Positions 10,200 to 22,274 of a stretch of 64,000 nucleotides of DNA are shown piece after piece. This DNA is from Bimastos eiseni (taxonomy: Eukaryota; Annelida; Clitellata; Crassiclitellata; Lumbricidae). The DNA is taken from assembly GCA_959347315.1 (NCBI GenBank), contig OY365814.1, positions 26,751,856-26,815,855 on the forward strand. Direction: 5' to 3'. The stretch's first letter is position 1. Each line of letters begins with the position of its first letter. Position numbers and translations under genes: made by a program. Under the pieces are notes generated by a model. It was not told where the DNA came from, ran no database searches, and saw only the letters and a program-made list of their open reading frames with translations.

Positions 10200-10345
10200 G
10201 GGATTGCAAAGAATGCAATACAGATGCAAAATACAATACAGTACTTAACAAGACAAGACAAGACAAGACAAGACACGACAATAAGATACATTGCAAAATA
10301 CAGTACAATGCAATACAAAACAATGCAAAACACAATACGATACAA
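10200..10345. repeat. pentanucleotide satellite (AATAC/AATGC and (AAGAC)n)
   Basis: Degenerate ATACA/ATGCA pentamers around a pure (AAGAC) run near 10248-10275. Confidence 0.85.
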
Positions 10346-10349
10346 CTGC

Positions 10350-10585
10350 TCTTAATACCGCCCTTCTTCCATATTTCTCCGATAGTTCAGAATTGCTCGC
10401 GTGCCTCGATATTGCGATAGCGCCATTGCAGTTATATTGCAGAGCTATTGTGCCCGAAAAACTTGCTGAAGGTCCCTGCACAATAATCGCATCTGACGAG
10501 GGGCAAACCCATAGGCCAACTCTCCTCGTTTAAAGCCGACCGCGCTAACCAATCTGGCAAAGCGCCACAATTGACCTAATGAAAA
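10350..10585 (-). mobile_element. tRNA-derived SINE, near full length
   Basis: Read on the minus strand: a tRNA-like head ending near 10575 (GGCGCTTTGCCAGATTGGTTAGCGCGGTCGG), then a body with GGTTTGCCCC, GTGCAGGGACCTTCAGCAAG and CAATATAACTGCAATGG blocks, and a tail AAGAAGGGCGGTATTAAG. The same blocks occur at 61735-61935. The A-box-like head implies RNA polymerase III origin. Confidence 0.7.
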
Positions 10586-11410
10586 CTGATTTTTAATGAC
10601 GACGATTGTAACGATACGCATCAACTGTCATTCGTTGCTGGGAATTCGTTGCCCAGACCTCACGAGTTGGTGTGAGAGTGAGCATGTAAGTGGAGAACTT
10701 CTTATGTTAAACGGACCTTCACATAACTATTAGAATTCTAACGCTTCGTTCTGACGATAGGAAGACTCTTTGTAGTGCACTCAAAAGGCGCTGGAGCCTG
10801 GTTGACTGCATGGGTACAGGCATGAGTACTGCTACTATAGTAAACGAGTGTTTGTGTGTTCTTGCGCGGGCGTGTGTGTGTACCTCTGTGTCTATGCCCG
10901 CGTATGTATTTGTGTCCGTATGTGTGAGTGTGTTTGTTTGTGAGTGTCATATCCCTGGAGCGATGCTGACCCGTGTTGATGGTCATATCTCGTTTTCTAA
11001 GCTTCCTTGATATTGTCTGCGATCATTGATTCCATTCTGAAGCCCAAAGGGGTCAAGGAGTCTAAGGGGTATCAAAGGCCACTGGCGCAGATCAAAGAAC
11101 GAGGGGGAGTTTTAGTCGGGGGTCCAGGGACGATAAGTCCCGCATTCTCTGGAGATGACCCTTACACCGAGGAGCATGGGTCTTGAAACCATCTTTGAGT
11201 GCAGGAACGACGTCGGTTAATTGACCCCGATGACCTTCGAAGGGGGTTCGACCACAATCGCACGACCAGTCTTCAAACGCATAATGAAAGACGATTTGAG
11301 ATTGTTCCATGCTGAAGGCAGAACGAAGAACGGGTCGCAGACCACTCGCAGCTCATATACATACAGATCTACGCACGCACTCAGACACACATACAGACAC
11401 ACAGACACAC
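10586..11410. other. no gene recognised
   Basis: Contains an interrupted GT tract at 10850-10950. The frame opening at 11221 leads into the following trinucleotide array and is not supported as a gene. Confidence 0.5.
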
Positions 11411-11700
11411 ACACACCTACACGCACTCATGATGATGATGATGGCGATGACGATGACGATGGCGATGACGACGACGACGATGATGACGATGATGATGATG
11501 ACGAAGACGACTACGATGCTGCTGGTGCTGCTACTGATGATGACGATGACGGTTACAATGACGCTGATGATGACGACGACGACGACGACGATGCTGCTGG
11601 TGCTGCTACTGATGATGACGATGACGGTTACAATGACGCTGATGATGACGACGACGACGACGATGCTGCTGCTGCTGGTGCTAGTGCTGGTGACGGTGAT
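11411..11700. repeat. (GAT/GAC)n array with a ~72-bp higher-order repeat
   Basis: A trinucleotide array open in all frames. A unit of about 72 bp (GATGCTGCTGGTGCTGCTAC, then TGATGATGACGATGACGG and further GAC/GAT triplets) occurs at about 11516-11587 and again at 11588-11660. The plus frame 11221-11739 would encode Asp-rich blocks with repeated DGYNDAD. I regard it as expanded simple sequence, not a gene. Confidence 0.85.
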
Positions 11701-11898
11701 GTTTTCAGTCGTAGAACTCAAATGAAGGTCTTCTCCTGAGAAGATCAAATATTTATAATGGGCTAATTTGTTCTTAATGTGAGAAGTGTTATATTTCTAG
11801 AGCGTTCCAGGCCAAAAACGTGGGGTATACAGGTCTACAGGTAACCCCTTAGCCCCACGTTTAATACTGACGATGCTAAAGAGAGTAGGCCTATGGTA

Positions 11899-11972
11899 CA
11901 TCCATCCATCCATCCGTCCATCCGTCCGTCCATCCATCCATCCGTCCATCCGTCCATCCATCCATCCATCTA
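11899..11972. repeat. (CATC/CGTC)n microsatellite
   Basis: ATCC and GTCC tetranucleotides. Confidence 0.95.
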
Positions 11973-11974
11973 TT

Positions 11975-12060
11975 GATAGAATTTATATAGCGCCCCTTCC
12001 AGATTCGGAGGCTCACCAGACCTAGGTTCAGCCAATGAGGAGAACCTTCAGTAACACCAA
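11975..12060 (+). repeat. dispersed TTTATATAGCGCC repeat, copy 1
   Basis: Begins TTTATATAGCGCC. Relatives at 14157, 49615 and 61500. Confidence 0.6.
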
Positions 12061-12204
12061 CAGAAAGTTTTTATTCATGGCGTCATTGAAATATTCAATG
12101 CCACGTCACAGGTGACCCCTATGTGACCTTTCCTATTCGCCGTTGATATGGGAGCCTCAACTGAGGTAACCGTCAACAGCAGGTGCGTGCCGTGACAACG
12201 TGTA

Positions 12205-12300
12205 TCTAACAACAGTGCCGAGGTGAGCGCTGGTCAACTGGCGACCGAGAGGCCGGGGGTTCAAATTTCCACGAGGTCGGGTTTTATTTTGAGAGTTGAG
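12205..12300 (+). repeat. tRNA-like SINE head
   Basis: AGTGCCGAGGTGAGCGCTGG (A-box-like) is followed by GGCCGGGGGTTCAAATTTCC (B-box-like). Closer to a SINE or tRNA relic than to a working tRNA. Confidence 0.5.
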
Positions 12301-12585
12301 TGACCGTACGGCGTACACTATCGATGAGAAGATAAGTAACACGAGCTGGTTGTCATGTAGCTCAAGCATTTCCCTAAGACGTCTCTCGACCACAGTTTTT
12401 CATTTTCATACACCTTCAGTCCAACTTCTAGTAATTTTATTCCTCTGTAATACCCACACTCCATAAAACATCTCCTTTTTATTTGTATAACGCCAGTATT
12501 TCACTCTCTTATAGTCCTGTGGTAGTCTTTCCTGTTTCATGAAGTCATTTAGAATACTGTATAACCAACCAATCCCATCATGCCC

Positions 12586-12785
<200 letters not shown>

Positions 12786-12907
12786 AAAACCATCCCTTTC
12801 CACAAAATAATCCTATTCTCGTTCGCATTGTTCCCATATCGAAGTCATTTTTCGCTTAGAACAGATAATTTATGCGTTAAAGTGGCTTCAATCAGACCCT
12901 AGAAGCC

Positions 12908-12968
12908 CCAGCAGAGGCCCAGCAGAGGCCCAGCAGAGGCCCCAGCCTCTAACCAGCAGAGGCCCCAG
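12908..12968. repeat. 12-bp tandem repeat CAGCAGAGGCCC
   Basis: About four to five imperfect copies. Confidence 0.8.
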
Positions 12969-13366
12969 AGGGCGCAAGCAATAACATGAGGTGGCGCGAA
13001 ATTTGAAGTTACGTAACCCGACACTGGCGTCGAAAATAATTATGATTTCGATGCCTTCTGCCTCTCTCGGCTTTCCTGCGTCTCTCTCTAAAGAGATGCT
13101 CAACATCAGCAATGACGCTGGTTGAGCCCAGACAGGGACCTCCATTGGCAGGGTACGGAACGCTGAAGGAAGTTATCGTGGCAATCTGGTTCGATCTTAT
13201 ATTGTGACAGTAGCAATGGTTGCCTTGGACCAGTTGACCCCAGCGACGGACGGTAGTGAGTAATGATTGAGAGACTGTGGTAATCGTTCGTTCATCGGTA
13301 GAACATCTGATGAAGTCACGTTCAAGTCCGTCTGTCCGTCTCCATAGATTTAGCTTTGTCTCTCTT

Positions 13367-13400
<34 letters not shown>

Positions 13401-13450
13401 CACCTGTCTGTCTGAATGTATGTCTGTATGAGTTTGTCTGTATTTCTGTG

Positions 13451-13512
<62 letters not shown>

Positions 13513-13690
13513 ATCTACAAACACACATACACACACACATGCCAGAGCGTGCGCACATGTACGCAAGCATGCACACAGACACATACACACACATACACAC
13601 ACATACACACACACATACACACACATACACACACATACACACACACATACACACACATACACACACATACACACACATACACACACTCCA
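13367..13690. repeat. (TC)n and (CA)n compound microsatellite
   Basis: 40 bp TC, about 55 bp pure AC, then ACATAC-interrupted AC to 13686. ORFs here are simple-sequence artefacts. Confidence 0.98.
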
Positions 13691-13869
13691 TTATCGAATG
13701 AGTACAGAGAGACCTGTGTCTCTGTGTTCTTTCGCTGGACGTGATTGATAAGCCTGATTTGTCTTTGTGAAGTTACCGCGGAAGGCGAGTGCGTGGGAAA
13801 GCAACAGAGCTTGACCCTCGGGGACCCACGCACATTCCATCACTGCCATCTCGGATGCTGACACGGTGT

Positions 13870-13896
13870 TGCAGCAGCAGCAGCAGCAGCAGCAGC
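13870..13896. repeat. (GCA)n microsatellite
   Basis: About eight CAG units inside otherwise unique sequence. Confidence 0.95.
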
Positions 13897-14156
13897 GGCA
13901 ACTGAGACTATCCCTTTTATGGAAGGCGGCGACCACCAGCATATAGTGCCATCCTTTATGCAAGGAACGAGTAGAGGGCAACCTCTTCCCCTTCTGTTGC
14001 CCTGTGAGGGAAAACAATCCGCCTACGCTCATGCCCTTGGCATCAGCACATGTATAATTATATAAACACATAATATAACGATACGAACCCCTATCTTTCA
14101 TATACATATGCACATGTATGCATCACTTTATATATATATATATATATGTATGTATC

Positions 14157-14290
14157 TGGCTATTTATATAGCGCCTGATAGGGACCTCTTGAAGGCGCTA
14201 ACGTTGCTGTGTACACTTTACACGCGGAGCGCCACACCTAAACATCGTATGCATGTGTTAGGACTTAATGGGTGCCATAATTTCATACCC
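14157..14290 (+). repeat. dispersed TTTATATAGCGCC repeat, copy 2
   Basis: Starts ATTTATATAGCGCCTGATAG, a relative of 11975 and 49615. Confidence 0.6.
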
Positions 14291-14594
14291 TTGTAGGGAT
14301 GCAGAGCCGAATCTACTGTAGTGTTTTGGGGTCCTACGCAATACTGTTATATGGGTTCCTAAATGTTACCTCAGTATCTATTAAGATGACAATGATTTTA
14401 GGATAATTTCACCCTTTAAGTCATTTGGTAGCTCATTGAAAATCACGCTTTTCGTGCTTACTCGAAATCTGAGGATTTAAAGATTTAATATTATTTGATA
14501 ATATTGCTGTAAGACAACGACTTTTTCTTCCTCCCCAACATATCAAAACTCTTGTAAGAAAATCCTGTACGAATTGACTTTTTTGTGGTTCCAC

Positions 14595-14815
14595 ATGCCC
14601 ACACTGCCACCAGACTGAATTGAGCTTTCGCAATTGTTGGGCCCAGTGTTTGGAACAACCTCACACATCTGACCGGCGCTCTCTCCCGCGCGACCTGTCT
14701 GGCTCTTTCTATAAACTTCTCAAAACTTTCCTTTTTGACCATGCCTTTGTCGAGAGTGCATCTGAATAGTTACCTTTAAGGAGCGCTATATTAATTGCAT
14801 TGGTTGATTGATTGA
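14595..14815 (+). mobile_element. 3' end of a LINE (reverse-transcriptase C-terminus plus tail)
   Basis: Translates, with a frameshift, to the usual end of CR1/Jockey-like reverse transcriptases: AFAIVGPSVWNNL in one frame and SFYKLLKTFLFDHAF in another. GAGCGCTATATTAATTGCATT and a (GATT)n tail (14800-14816) follow, as in many LINE 3' ends. Dead fragment. Confidence 0.75.
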
Positions 14816-15044
14816 TTTTCTGAAATTGTAAGTGCTGGCATTCGTCTACGGGCCGTAAGAGAAAGCTCTTCCGTACCGACCGCAAAGACTCGACCATGTC
14901 CATTTCCAATAAATTCCCCAACGCTACTTGAATTGAAAGCTTGCCACCCCATTGTTGGTCCCTGTGTACGTGCCGTTCTAGCCCCGAATTCAAATCTTTG
15001 AATGCGTAAGTCGGCATATGAACCAGTATAGTAAGCTTGCCTTA

Positions 15045-15140
15045 GTTGCAGTTCAACGACACTTTGGGATAACATAGATCATTAGCGTCGCCATCCTCCT
15101 TAATCCAGCCTTGGAACTGGCACTGTCAGAGTACGGCGAA
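15045..15140 (+). repeat. dispersed 'CCTCCTCCTTTATCCAGGC' repeat, copy 4
   Basis: CAGTTCAACGACACTTTG, CATCCTCCTTAATCCAG, CCTTGGAACTGGCACTGTCAG. Confidence 0.8.
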
Positions 15141-15837
15141 CTCCCTCGAAGACCAAAATAAAGAGCCGACTCAAATCGGGATGAGGGAGATTCTCTTAGA
15201 AGTGGCCGTTGGTTGAGGGGGTCACTATCAAAGCGCTGCGGTTCTGCGGGAAAACGAGGTCTGATTATTTTAATGGGGCGCAATTCTTGTTTATGAGCGC
15301 GTTATCGGGTTCGCTGGGCGAACGAAGCCTCGGCTGCTCCGTCTCGCTGATAACTTAATTAAATTGTAATTAACGTCTTTCAGACCCATTCGACACTACG
15401 CTCTGTTTCCGCCGTGTCCTCCAGCCATCTATTTCCAGGCGTTTAAAGTTAAACTAGGATCGCTTTCGCAAGCACAGACGGACGCTCTGTTTATCGTATC
15501 GCTGAGCTGTTTGTCTGTGGGTCCATTGTTTTCGGTACAAAGGCGTAGTTGAGCTATTGTCGCGTAGATCATAGCAGTTTCTGTTAGAGAACTTACTGCA
15601 CCAACATATTCATCATACACATATACATGCATAAATACACACAGTGTCCCGATTTGCCGTGGTCAGAGAAGTTGAGTTGAACCACCCAGCTTCAGTTACA
15701 ATGGCAATGATTAAGTGCGGACTCCTTTAGAATCCCAGGAAATCTCATAAGCCGACCTCTGCTTCTTTTTGACAATAGGACCCCACACACATGCTCACCT
15801 ACATACAACTATATACATCTGCTTACACCCACGCACA
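15141..15837. other. no gene recognised
   Basis: CpG-containing but without a supportable exon. Confidence 0.5.
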
Positions 15838-15905
15838 TAATATATATATATAATATATATATTGTATATATATATATATATGTACATATATATATATGTA
15901 CACAC
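15838..15905. repeat. (TA)n microsatellite
   Basis: TA runs with TGTACA interruptions. Confidence 0.95.
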
Positions 15906-16183
15906 ATATACGGTGTATCCGTTCTGTTATATATGTTTATCATTTGTATGCAAAAGATGAATGGCAATCAAAGCAATGGCGTCTATGGCAGGTAGACTGC
16001 GGTGTCGGGTCGGGTCTGGCACCACCACCCATGACCCACCGGAAGTGAATATCCGGTTCCTTATCTTCTGACAGCAGCAGTACCACAACCACCCACCAAC
16101 AGAAGATGACGACTCATTGCCTCCTCGTGTCGTAAACAAGACACGCATCTCTTATCGCGGAGGAAGACAGATGAACTTAGAGG

Positions 16184-16365
16184 CGGAGAGAGACAGAGAC
16201 AGAGACAGAGACAGACAGACAGACAGACAGAGAAAGAGACAGACGGAGACAGATACAGACAGACAGACAGAGATAGAGAGACAAAGACAGAAACAGACAG
16301 AGACAGAGATAGAGAGACAAAGACAGAAACAGACAGAGACAGAGCGACAGACAGACAGAGACAGA
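16184..16365. repeat. (GACA)n/(GAGACA)n microsatellite
   Basis: About 180 bp purine-rich compound repeat with an internal 36-bp direct duplication (16272-16343). Confidence 0.97.
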
Positions 16366-16447
16366 CGAAGGGGTGTTGAGAGGGTGATTGTATTAGTCTC
16401 TAACCATGTACTGCAGTTGGAACCCATAATGTACAGCAGCTAAGAGT

Positions 16448-16552
16448 TAGTTTAACGACGCCGTGTCATAAGTTGATAACAGAGAACATTACCGTCACCC
16501 TCCTTTTCATCCAGGCTTGAGACTGGCACTGTCATAGTGCAAACATTGGAAG
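16448..16552 (+). repeat. dispersed 'CCTCCTCCTTTATCCAGGC' repeat, copy 5
   Basis: AGTTTAACGACGCCGTGTC, CACCCTCCTTTTCATCCAGG, CTTGAGACTGGCACTGTC, GTGCAAACATTGG. Confidence 0.8.
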
Positions 16553-18004
16553 AATTCTACTTGTATCGCCTACACAGCTGACTGTCTTAGCCTATACCTT
16601 CTTCCTGTAATCACGCCCACATCCGGTATAATTAACATCACCTAGAAAGATTATGGTACGATATGGGTGACGTATAATTCGGCTGAGAAGCTTCAACAGC
16701 AAAATCATTGTCGAAACATGGGATGCAACAGTATGCCTAGTCTGAAAATGCTTGTTATAACGAATGAGCTGTAAACGGAGGTGGCTTTCGTTGCTTTTGA
16801 CACGGTTGACCTCGAAAGCGATCCTAGTTTAACTTTAACAATAGGATGTCTCCAAAACTAATTTTCGATTCAAACACGCCGCATATTATGTCACCATTAC
16901 AGACATTGGTCCGTTCTGCCCACGTGATGCGATCATTTCCATGCGCTGACCCAAATAACTCGGTTGCACTCACTGACCATTCAATTTAATTTAACGACGT
17001 TACCGATCTTTGCAGTCTAATGAGTTTCATGTGGGCTAATTACCCGTTTTACGTAATATGTTGTAACGTAATTGTCGAATAATTGCACTCGTTGACTTAT
17101 GTCATTGGTACAATTTAATGCAACGACCTCACTGACCTGTGTCAAATAATGCGCTTTAAATGTGCCTTTATAATGTAATGTGCTGCATCTGTACTCAATG
17201 ACCTACTGAGCGACGCCATTTTGAAGGTAATTGCCATCAATGACCTACTTAAATAGACATTGTGTAAATCATGCTAATATTGAAGCACTCATTGACACTG
17301 GCGGGTCCAGAGGGTTAGGAAGTGGGGGCGAAATTGACCCTAGGCGAGTTCTAACTAGCGATAGATCCAGATGAGACCTCTAGCTTCAGTCCAAGGAAGA
17401 CCATCGACGTTAACTTCTAAACATCAAAAGGGGCATGATTGCCTGGACCGTCCGTTTTTTATCCTTCTTTATTCGCTGATCTGCCTCGCGCGGTATATGG
17501 TAATGTAGTCGCCAAACCAGATGCAGGCCCACCCACATAAATTCCGCGCACTCGATTTCTCATTTCGATTTCTTTATCTTCTTTCACTCTTTTTGTCGTC
17601 CTTCGTACTAGGACTGTCAACTCTCTTGAACTTTCTGAGAGTCTCTTTGCCTGCTTTTCCAGCGTCCCATTCCTTCCCTTGAGGTGAAGAGATTTAGCCT
17701 ATTACAGGACAGAGGCGAAACAAGCCACACGAATTGCAGCAGACACTTCTAATGTCATAGACTGTCTGACAGCTGAACACTGTCATTGCGGCTTGCATTA
17801 GACACTATTGACTGGAAGCCACAGAAATATTCACAGCTATAAACCACTTTCGCTGTTATTGTAACTGGATCGATTGAGTCTGCATGTGAGCGTTGGCCTA
17901 CTGACCTCATGAGTCAAAAATAATTATACAAGTGTCTGCTGTTATTAAACCGTGTCTGCTGCTATTAAATAAACCCAGCTTATTAACAGGCGATGAACAG
18001 CTAA
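16553..18004. other. no gene recognised
   Basis: 17000-17280 has several spaced 'aatg...cgac...ttgac' phrases suggestive of an old degenerate tandem repeat. GGCGGGTCCAGAGGG near 17299 resembles a hAT-type end. No gene. Confidence 0.4.
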
Positions 18005-20121
18005 TTAGCTGTGTGGCGTACACAGTTCGGACGCTACCAGGTCGCGCAACGGTGTCGGCTTCAGCCCTCTTCTGTGTCTGGAGCCACTCGAGTCACTTCT
18101 AAGTCGATTTTTAGTATAGCCTGACTGTTCTCCATCTCTGCCTATCGTAGCAGTGACTGTCGGAGGAGAATCGGGGTTGACCGTTTCTCTAAAAGAGGCA
18201 ACAGTATATGACTCTGTCTCGGGATCAGACTCTATCTCTTCCGCGGTCGCCGGATGGGCAACGTCCTGAGGATTTATTCAGAACAGGTTCGCTCTTTTAC
18301 CGACCGGAGTCTTCCCTTTCTTGTTTGCCCGCTTAGAGACGTTTTCCTCTTTCTCTCTCCCTGACCTGAGCTTCGTCGTATCATTCTACATCTCGTAACT
18401 CTTAAACAATCGCCAACAGGGGGCATCAAACGTTCTCCCTGTTCCGGAGAGCAGAAATATTTGTAACAAGTTCCTTCGTCACTTTGCCATGGACAATACT
18501 GGTCACTGATCTTAACGTCGGGTTTTCCCAGACACTTATCCACCGGATATCGCACCTTCCACTCACCATGTACCTCTCGCTCCATGTCCGTCTGTGGCAT
18601 ACCGGCCTCACGCGTATAAATTATCATGCACCACGATTAACCGTCCTCTGCGTTATGCAGTTGTCCACCAACACCGTAATATATACTGAGACTTCCGGAA
18701 AACCCGGGGAGTATCTATGACCACGTTAGGTAGCCAAGAAGAATATTTATTGAAAAACCGTAATACAATCAAGAAGAGATATCGCGGGGAAACCGCGATT
18801 AAAGATATTGTTGCGATTAGACACGCAAGTAAAAAAACCACGGAAGACCGCGGGAGTAAGTATGACCACGTTAGGTAGCCAAGTATATATATTACAGGGA
18901 AAAGAATATGAGGAAACACTCGCAATTATTGAGGTCTTCGGCACCAGTCACGACCGTTTCTTGTAATCGTCGTAAGCACCAATGGGGTCACCTTCCCCGT
19001 ATTTATCGAGCGTATCCACTGGGAAACTTTCCTCGTATTTGCCAACGGTTCCACCGGCCTCTCTCTCGGTCTGTATGGTTGCTACTACGGGAATCTAGCC
19101 GGCTTGTATCTCTAGCGGCCACCCTAATTTTCTCGGTCTCGGCCACTGGAACTTTCGATTGCGGCCACCCGAAACTTTCACGTATTCAACAACCTGCTGG
19201 AAAACGTCAGGATTAACTCTGACCAGTCTAGGTAGCCAACATTTATATTTGGTTACTCTCACGGTCTGCGCGGCCGGGGATTTTTCCCAGTCTATCTCTC
19301 TGTCGGCCGCCGAGGCCTCTCTCGTTATATACGAACGGCTAACCCGGTCTTTACTCGGTCTTTACACAGACCTGTGATTTATTTATTTCACTGTCGGATC
19401 TTCCCGAGGAAGCAACCTCACAATCGGCTGCAGACTTTCTCGCGATCGATAACAGGGTGGGGCCCCAGCCCTATCAGATCGGCGGAGTCGGTCTCAACAT
19501 CAGACGCTCGGCTGTAGCTCGGACTAGTTTTTGGACGCCCTCTCTTCCGCAACTATATTTTTTTCACAACTTGCCGTGAACCAGGCTTTGAACGAACGCT
19601 CACCGACCACACGGGTGTGCGGTAATAATCGCTAACCAAAGAATTCAATGCACCGTAAATGCAGAGCAGTCGTCACCACTCTACGATATAAGCGACGCAC
19701 CGCATGTCAGGCTATACTCAACCCGATTCATGCATCTGTACGCTATGCACAGAACTACAAACCGCCAATCGGTCTTCCCTCCAATACCAACACTGTAAGA
19801 AAATGTACGCAAATTAAGCGCCATGGCGAGCCGATTATTTACGAACAAATTCTTTAATCCAAGCCTTGTGGCCTGTCCGCCACAGCTGCTTGTTGGTTCA
19901 TAAACAGACCATCTCTCGGAAAAATTCTGCTCACAATCTACCAACTCTTTCCCTTCTAATCGAAATTCTGCCTCATTAGTGTGCATGCCAGGAACGGTTT
20001 GTGTTATTATCACTCTCTCCCTCTTTCTCGGGAAGTTGGAAGGTAAGGCCGCGATGCGTAGAGATAGGGGACTGGGTCTGCTAGCCTTTATTGGCTGGTA
20101 GATTAATGAATTAGAACTCAT
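18005..20121 (-). pseudogene. frameshifted protein-like locus with internal repeats, family unknown
   Basis: The minus strand carries successive protein-like open stretches in shifting frames. One (20121-19681) includes EFRLEGKELVDCEQNF. One near 19560-19430 includes RKRGRPKTSPSYSRASDVE. One near 19340-19090 includes CWLPRLVRVNPDVFQQVVEY. One (18627-18274) is Cys-containing and has YPVDKCLGKPDVKISDQYC. One (about 18268-18005) is rich in S/T/E and then basic (RLRSDSSGSRHRRGLKPTPL). Parts recur: WLP.LV/VV..[N/D/T]P.VF is repeated at 19239, 18885 and 18738, and TREA...DxE at 19320 and 18612. It resembles the decayed 3' part of a retroelement or a duplicated exon array. No catalytic motif is visible. 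Confidence 0.35.
18716..19240. repeat. three copies of a TGACCACGTTAGGTAGCCAA-type unit
   Basis: TATGACCACGTTAGGTAGCC at about 18716 and 18863 is nearly identical, each preceded by GGGAGTA. A diverged copy, TGACCAGTCTAGGTAGCCAA, lies at 19219. Unequal spacing (about 147 and 355 bp). Confidence 0.8.
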
Positions 20122-20465
20122 TAAGCGTTAATGATTTTAACGCCTATACAAGATCGCGCGCTATCTCCCACGGAGTGCTGATGAGGATGTTTCAAGTTTC
20201 AAACAATTGACCTAATACGTAGGCTACAGCTCTCGTTATTTTGGAGGCAACCAAAGAAGTGACTAATCATCCAGAAAGTGGCTCATATAAAAGATTTGTA
20301 TTTCGGGCTAGCACGTTTCCGTACAAGCTACAAAAGAACCTTTATAAAAACGACTATATTTAATTTAACATCTGCGATACGCATACCATCCTTGTCATGG
20401 ATACGTCGGTAAATAAACTTATCACACACAATTCGAACAACATCCGCCAGGGTTCGTGCTCTCGC

Positions 20466-20525
20466 AGTGCCAGTCCCAAGCCTGGATGAAGGAGGAGAAT
20501 GACGTACGCTGATGACCTTTATTGG
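20466..20525 (-). repeat. dispersed 'CCTCCTCCTTTATCCAGGC' repeat, copy 6 (partial)
   Basis: CGCAGTGCCAGTCCCAAGCC, then TGGATGAAGGAGGAGAATGACG. The tail is lost. Confidence 0.75.
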
Positions 20526-20793
20526 CCTCTAGTACTTGCTCGCCTGATCAAGGATGTTGAAGGATTTTTCGACCGACACACAAGGCTTAGCATTACCTCA
20601 TCGAAACAACAAATCCTTGGGATATTAGGAGCTGTCACTTTAAAGTTAAATTCATTAGGTCTGTTCAAGACCCGATGGCAGCGGAGAGAATATCGTGACG
20701 ATGACAGCGATTTCAACCTCATGACGAAGTTCTTGCTTGCTGCCGTTGGCAGATTTTGACTAACAACTACAAAGAAACTATCCACGCACACGC

Positions 20794-20796
<3 letters not shown>

Positions 20797-20848
<52 letters not shown>

Positions 20849-20940
20849 AACACACACAAGAGAGAGACAGACAGACATACAGAGAGACAGACAGACAGAC
20901 AGACATACAAAGAGAGAGAGAGAGAGAGAGAGAGAGACTC
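20797..20940. repeat. (AC)n, (GACA)n, (GA)n compound microsatellite
   Basis: Consecutive simple tracts. Confidence 0.97.
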
Positions 20941-21499
20941 TTTGTGTAGGTCAATATAACGATTACTGATAACCTGTATATTAGACATTGCTGAACTCTA
21001 GTCCTTCTATGTTCAGAGCATATATAACTTCAAAGCTGAAGTGCCGCACAACGTACATAAGCGGCCTCTTCTTTATATGACCGACACAAAAGAAGTCCTT
21101 AGAAGGCGTAAGTGGCTTAGACTATTTGACGACGTTTGGGTCCGAATGGGATTTCTCTAAACTTCTAAAGCATGAAATGTCACATGGAAAACGATACAAC
21201 GGGTTTCGCTGGGAAAGAACCCGGAATCTTTCCAATACCTCGATTGGGGATCTGGAGAGCTTGCTGCTGACCACAAAATCAGTTGTACTCAGAGTACAGT
21301 GAAACGCCTCCCCACGTCAGGTCTTCGATTTCCCCTTTACCTCACAAATGTATGTGAGCATCACTGAGCATGTATGTATAGTTGTATGGTATATAAGACA
21401 CTAGACTATGCATACACAGAAGCATGTATGTATGGGTATATAATATGTCTGCCTTATATATGCATGAACAGGGGCTTTAATACCCCTCTGAGTGATGGA
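20941..21499. other. no gene recognised
   Basis: TATG/TATA-rich intergenic sequence. Confidence 0.5.
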
Positions 21500-21635
21500 G
21501 CCAAACCCGCCCGCCCCAGTCCCAAGTAGGCAAGATATCCATCGCCCCAAGATGTAAAATTTGTTCTCCTACCTGAAATTGGAGGCATTTGCCTCCAGCC
21601 CCCCCCCCCACTATCTGGACGCCTCTGTGTATGAA
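21500..21635. repeat. dispersed repeat with GGAGGCATTTGCCTCC hairpin, copy 2
   Basis: Second copy of the 6120-6265 family, same orientation. The C-run after the hairpin is longer here. Confidence 0.7.
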
Positions 21636-21689
21636 TGCTTCTAAATACGTAGTACCTTTCAAAAACAATGTACCGACATGTTACTAAGG

Positions 21690-22084
21690 CTCTGTCCAGT
21701 TGGGACTTTTGTATGCCAGTCTCTTCGGTAATTCAGACTGCTAATACTGAACTGGCAACTATAGCGGATTGGTTTTGTGCAAATAAGCTGACACTCAACT
21801 TAGACAAGACGAACTTCATTATATTCAAATCCCACATAAAAATGGGTGCCACGGAAAGTCCGACGCTGCTCATAATTTAAACGGCGTCCCCATCTTCCAA
21901 GTAGTCTCGACCAAATTTCAGGGAGTATCTTGTAGGTCAACACATGACATGGAAAGAGCACATTAAAAATATATCCGCAAAAATTGCCAAGAATGTTGGT
22001 ATCTCAGTACGTACAACCTATCTATCGCCCACTTCCATCCATATAAAGTTGTACTACTCACTTGTATACCGTAGACTACGGTAA
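21690..22084 (+). mobile_element. LINE reverse-transcriptase fragment
   Basis: The frame from 21668 reads TELATIADWFCANKLTLNLD then KTNFIIF, the conserved 'W...NKLxLNxxKTxxxxF' block near the end of the RT domain in CR1/Jockey-like LINEs. After a frameshift near 21890-21950 it continues HIKNISAKIAKNVGI and SIHIKLYYSLVY, the thumb region. Broken and 5'-truncated. Confidence 0.85.
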
Positions 22085-22215
22085 CACTATATTAGACGCT
22101 AGACATTAGTGACACAACATATACACTAGACTATGGTAACACTATACAAGATACTAGTGACACAATATAGACCTTAGACTATAGTAACACTACACTAGAC
22201 ACTATAGTGTCATGA
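22074..22215. repeat. degenerate ~55-bp tandem repeat
   Basis: Three units built on TAGACTAYGGTAACACTATA and GACACTAGTGACACAA. Confidence 0.75.
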
Positions 22216-22268
22216 ATCAGCTGAAGAAGTGTTAAAGACAACACTGAAACAAATACAATATTCAAATG

Positions 22269-22274
22269 TTTATT
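22269..22274 (-). promoter_or_regulatory. poly(A) signal AATAAA, distal end of TIS11 3' UTR
   Basis: AATAAA on the minus strand followed by a T/GT-rich stretch. It lies at the boundary between clean AT-rich sequence and tandem repeat DNA. Confidence 0.5.

Noticed and set aside
11221..11739. Asp-rich 172-codon ORF
   Set aside because: Produced by a GAY trinucleotide array open in every frame.
5252..12300. Functional tRNA genes at 5252-5330, 12205-12300 or 61735
   Set aside because: Box A/B-like sequence only; no complete cloverleaf or acceptor pairing, and related copies are dispersed, so SINE heads.
13277..13744. Long ORFs on both strands
   Set aside because: (CA)n tract.
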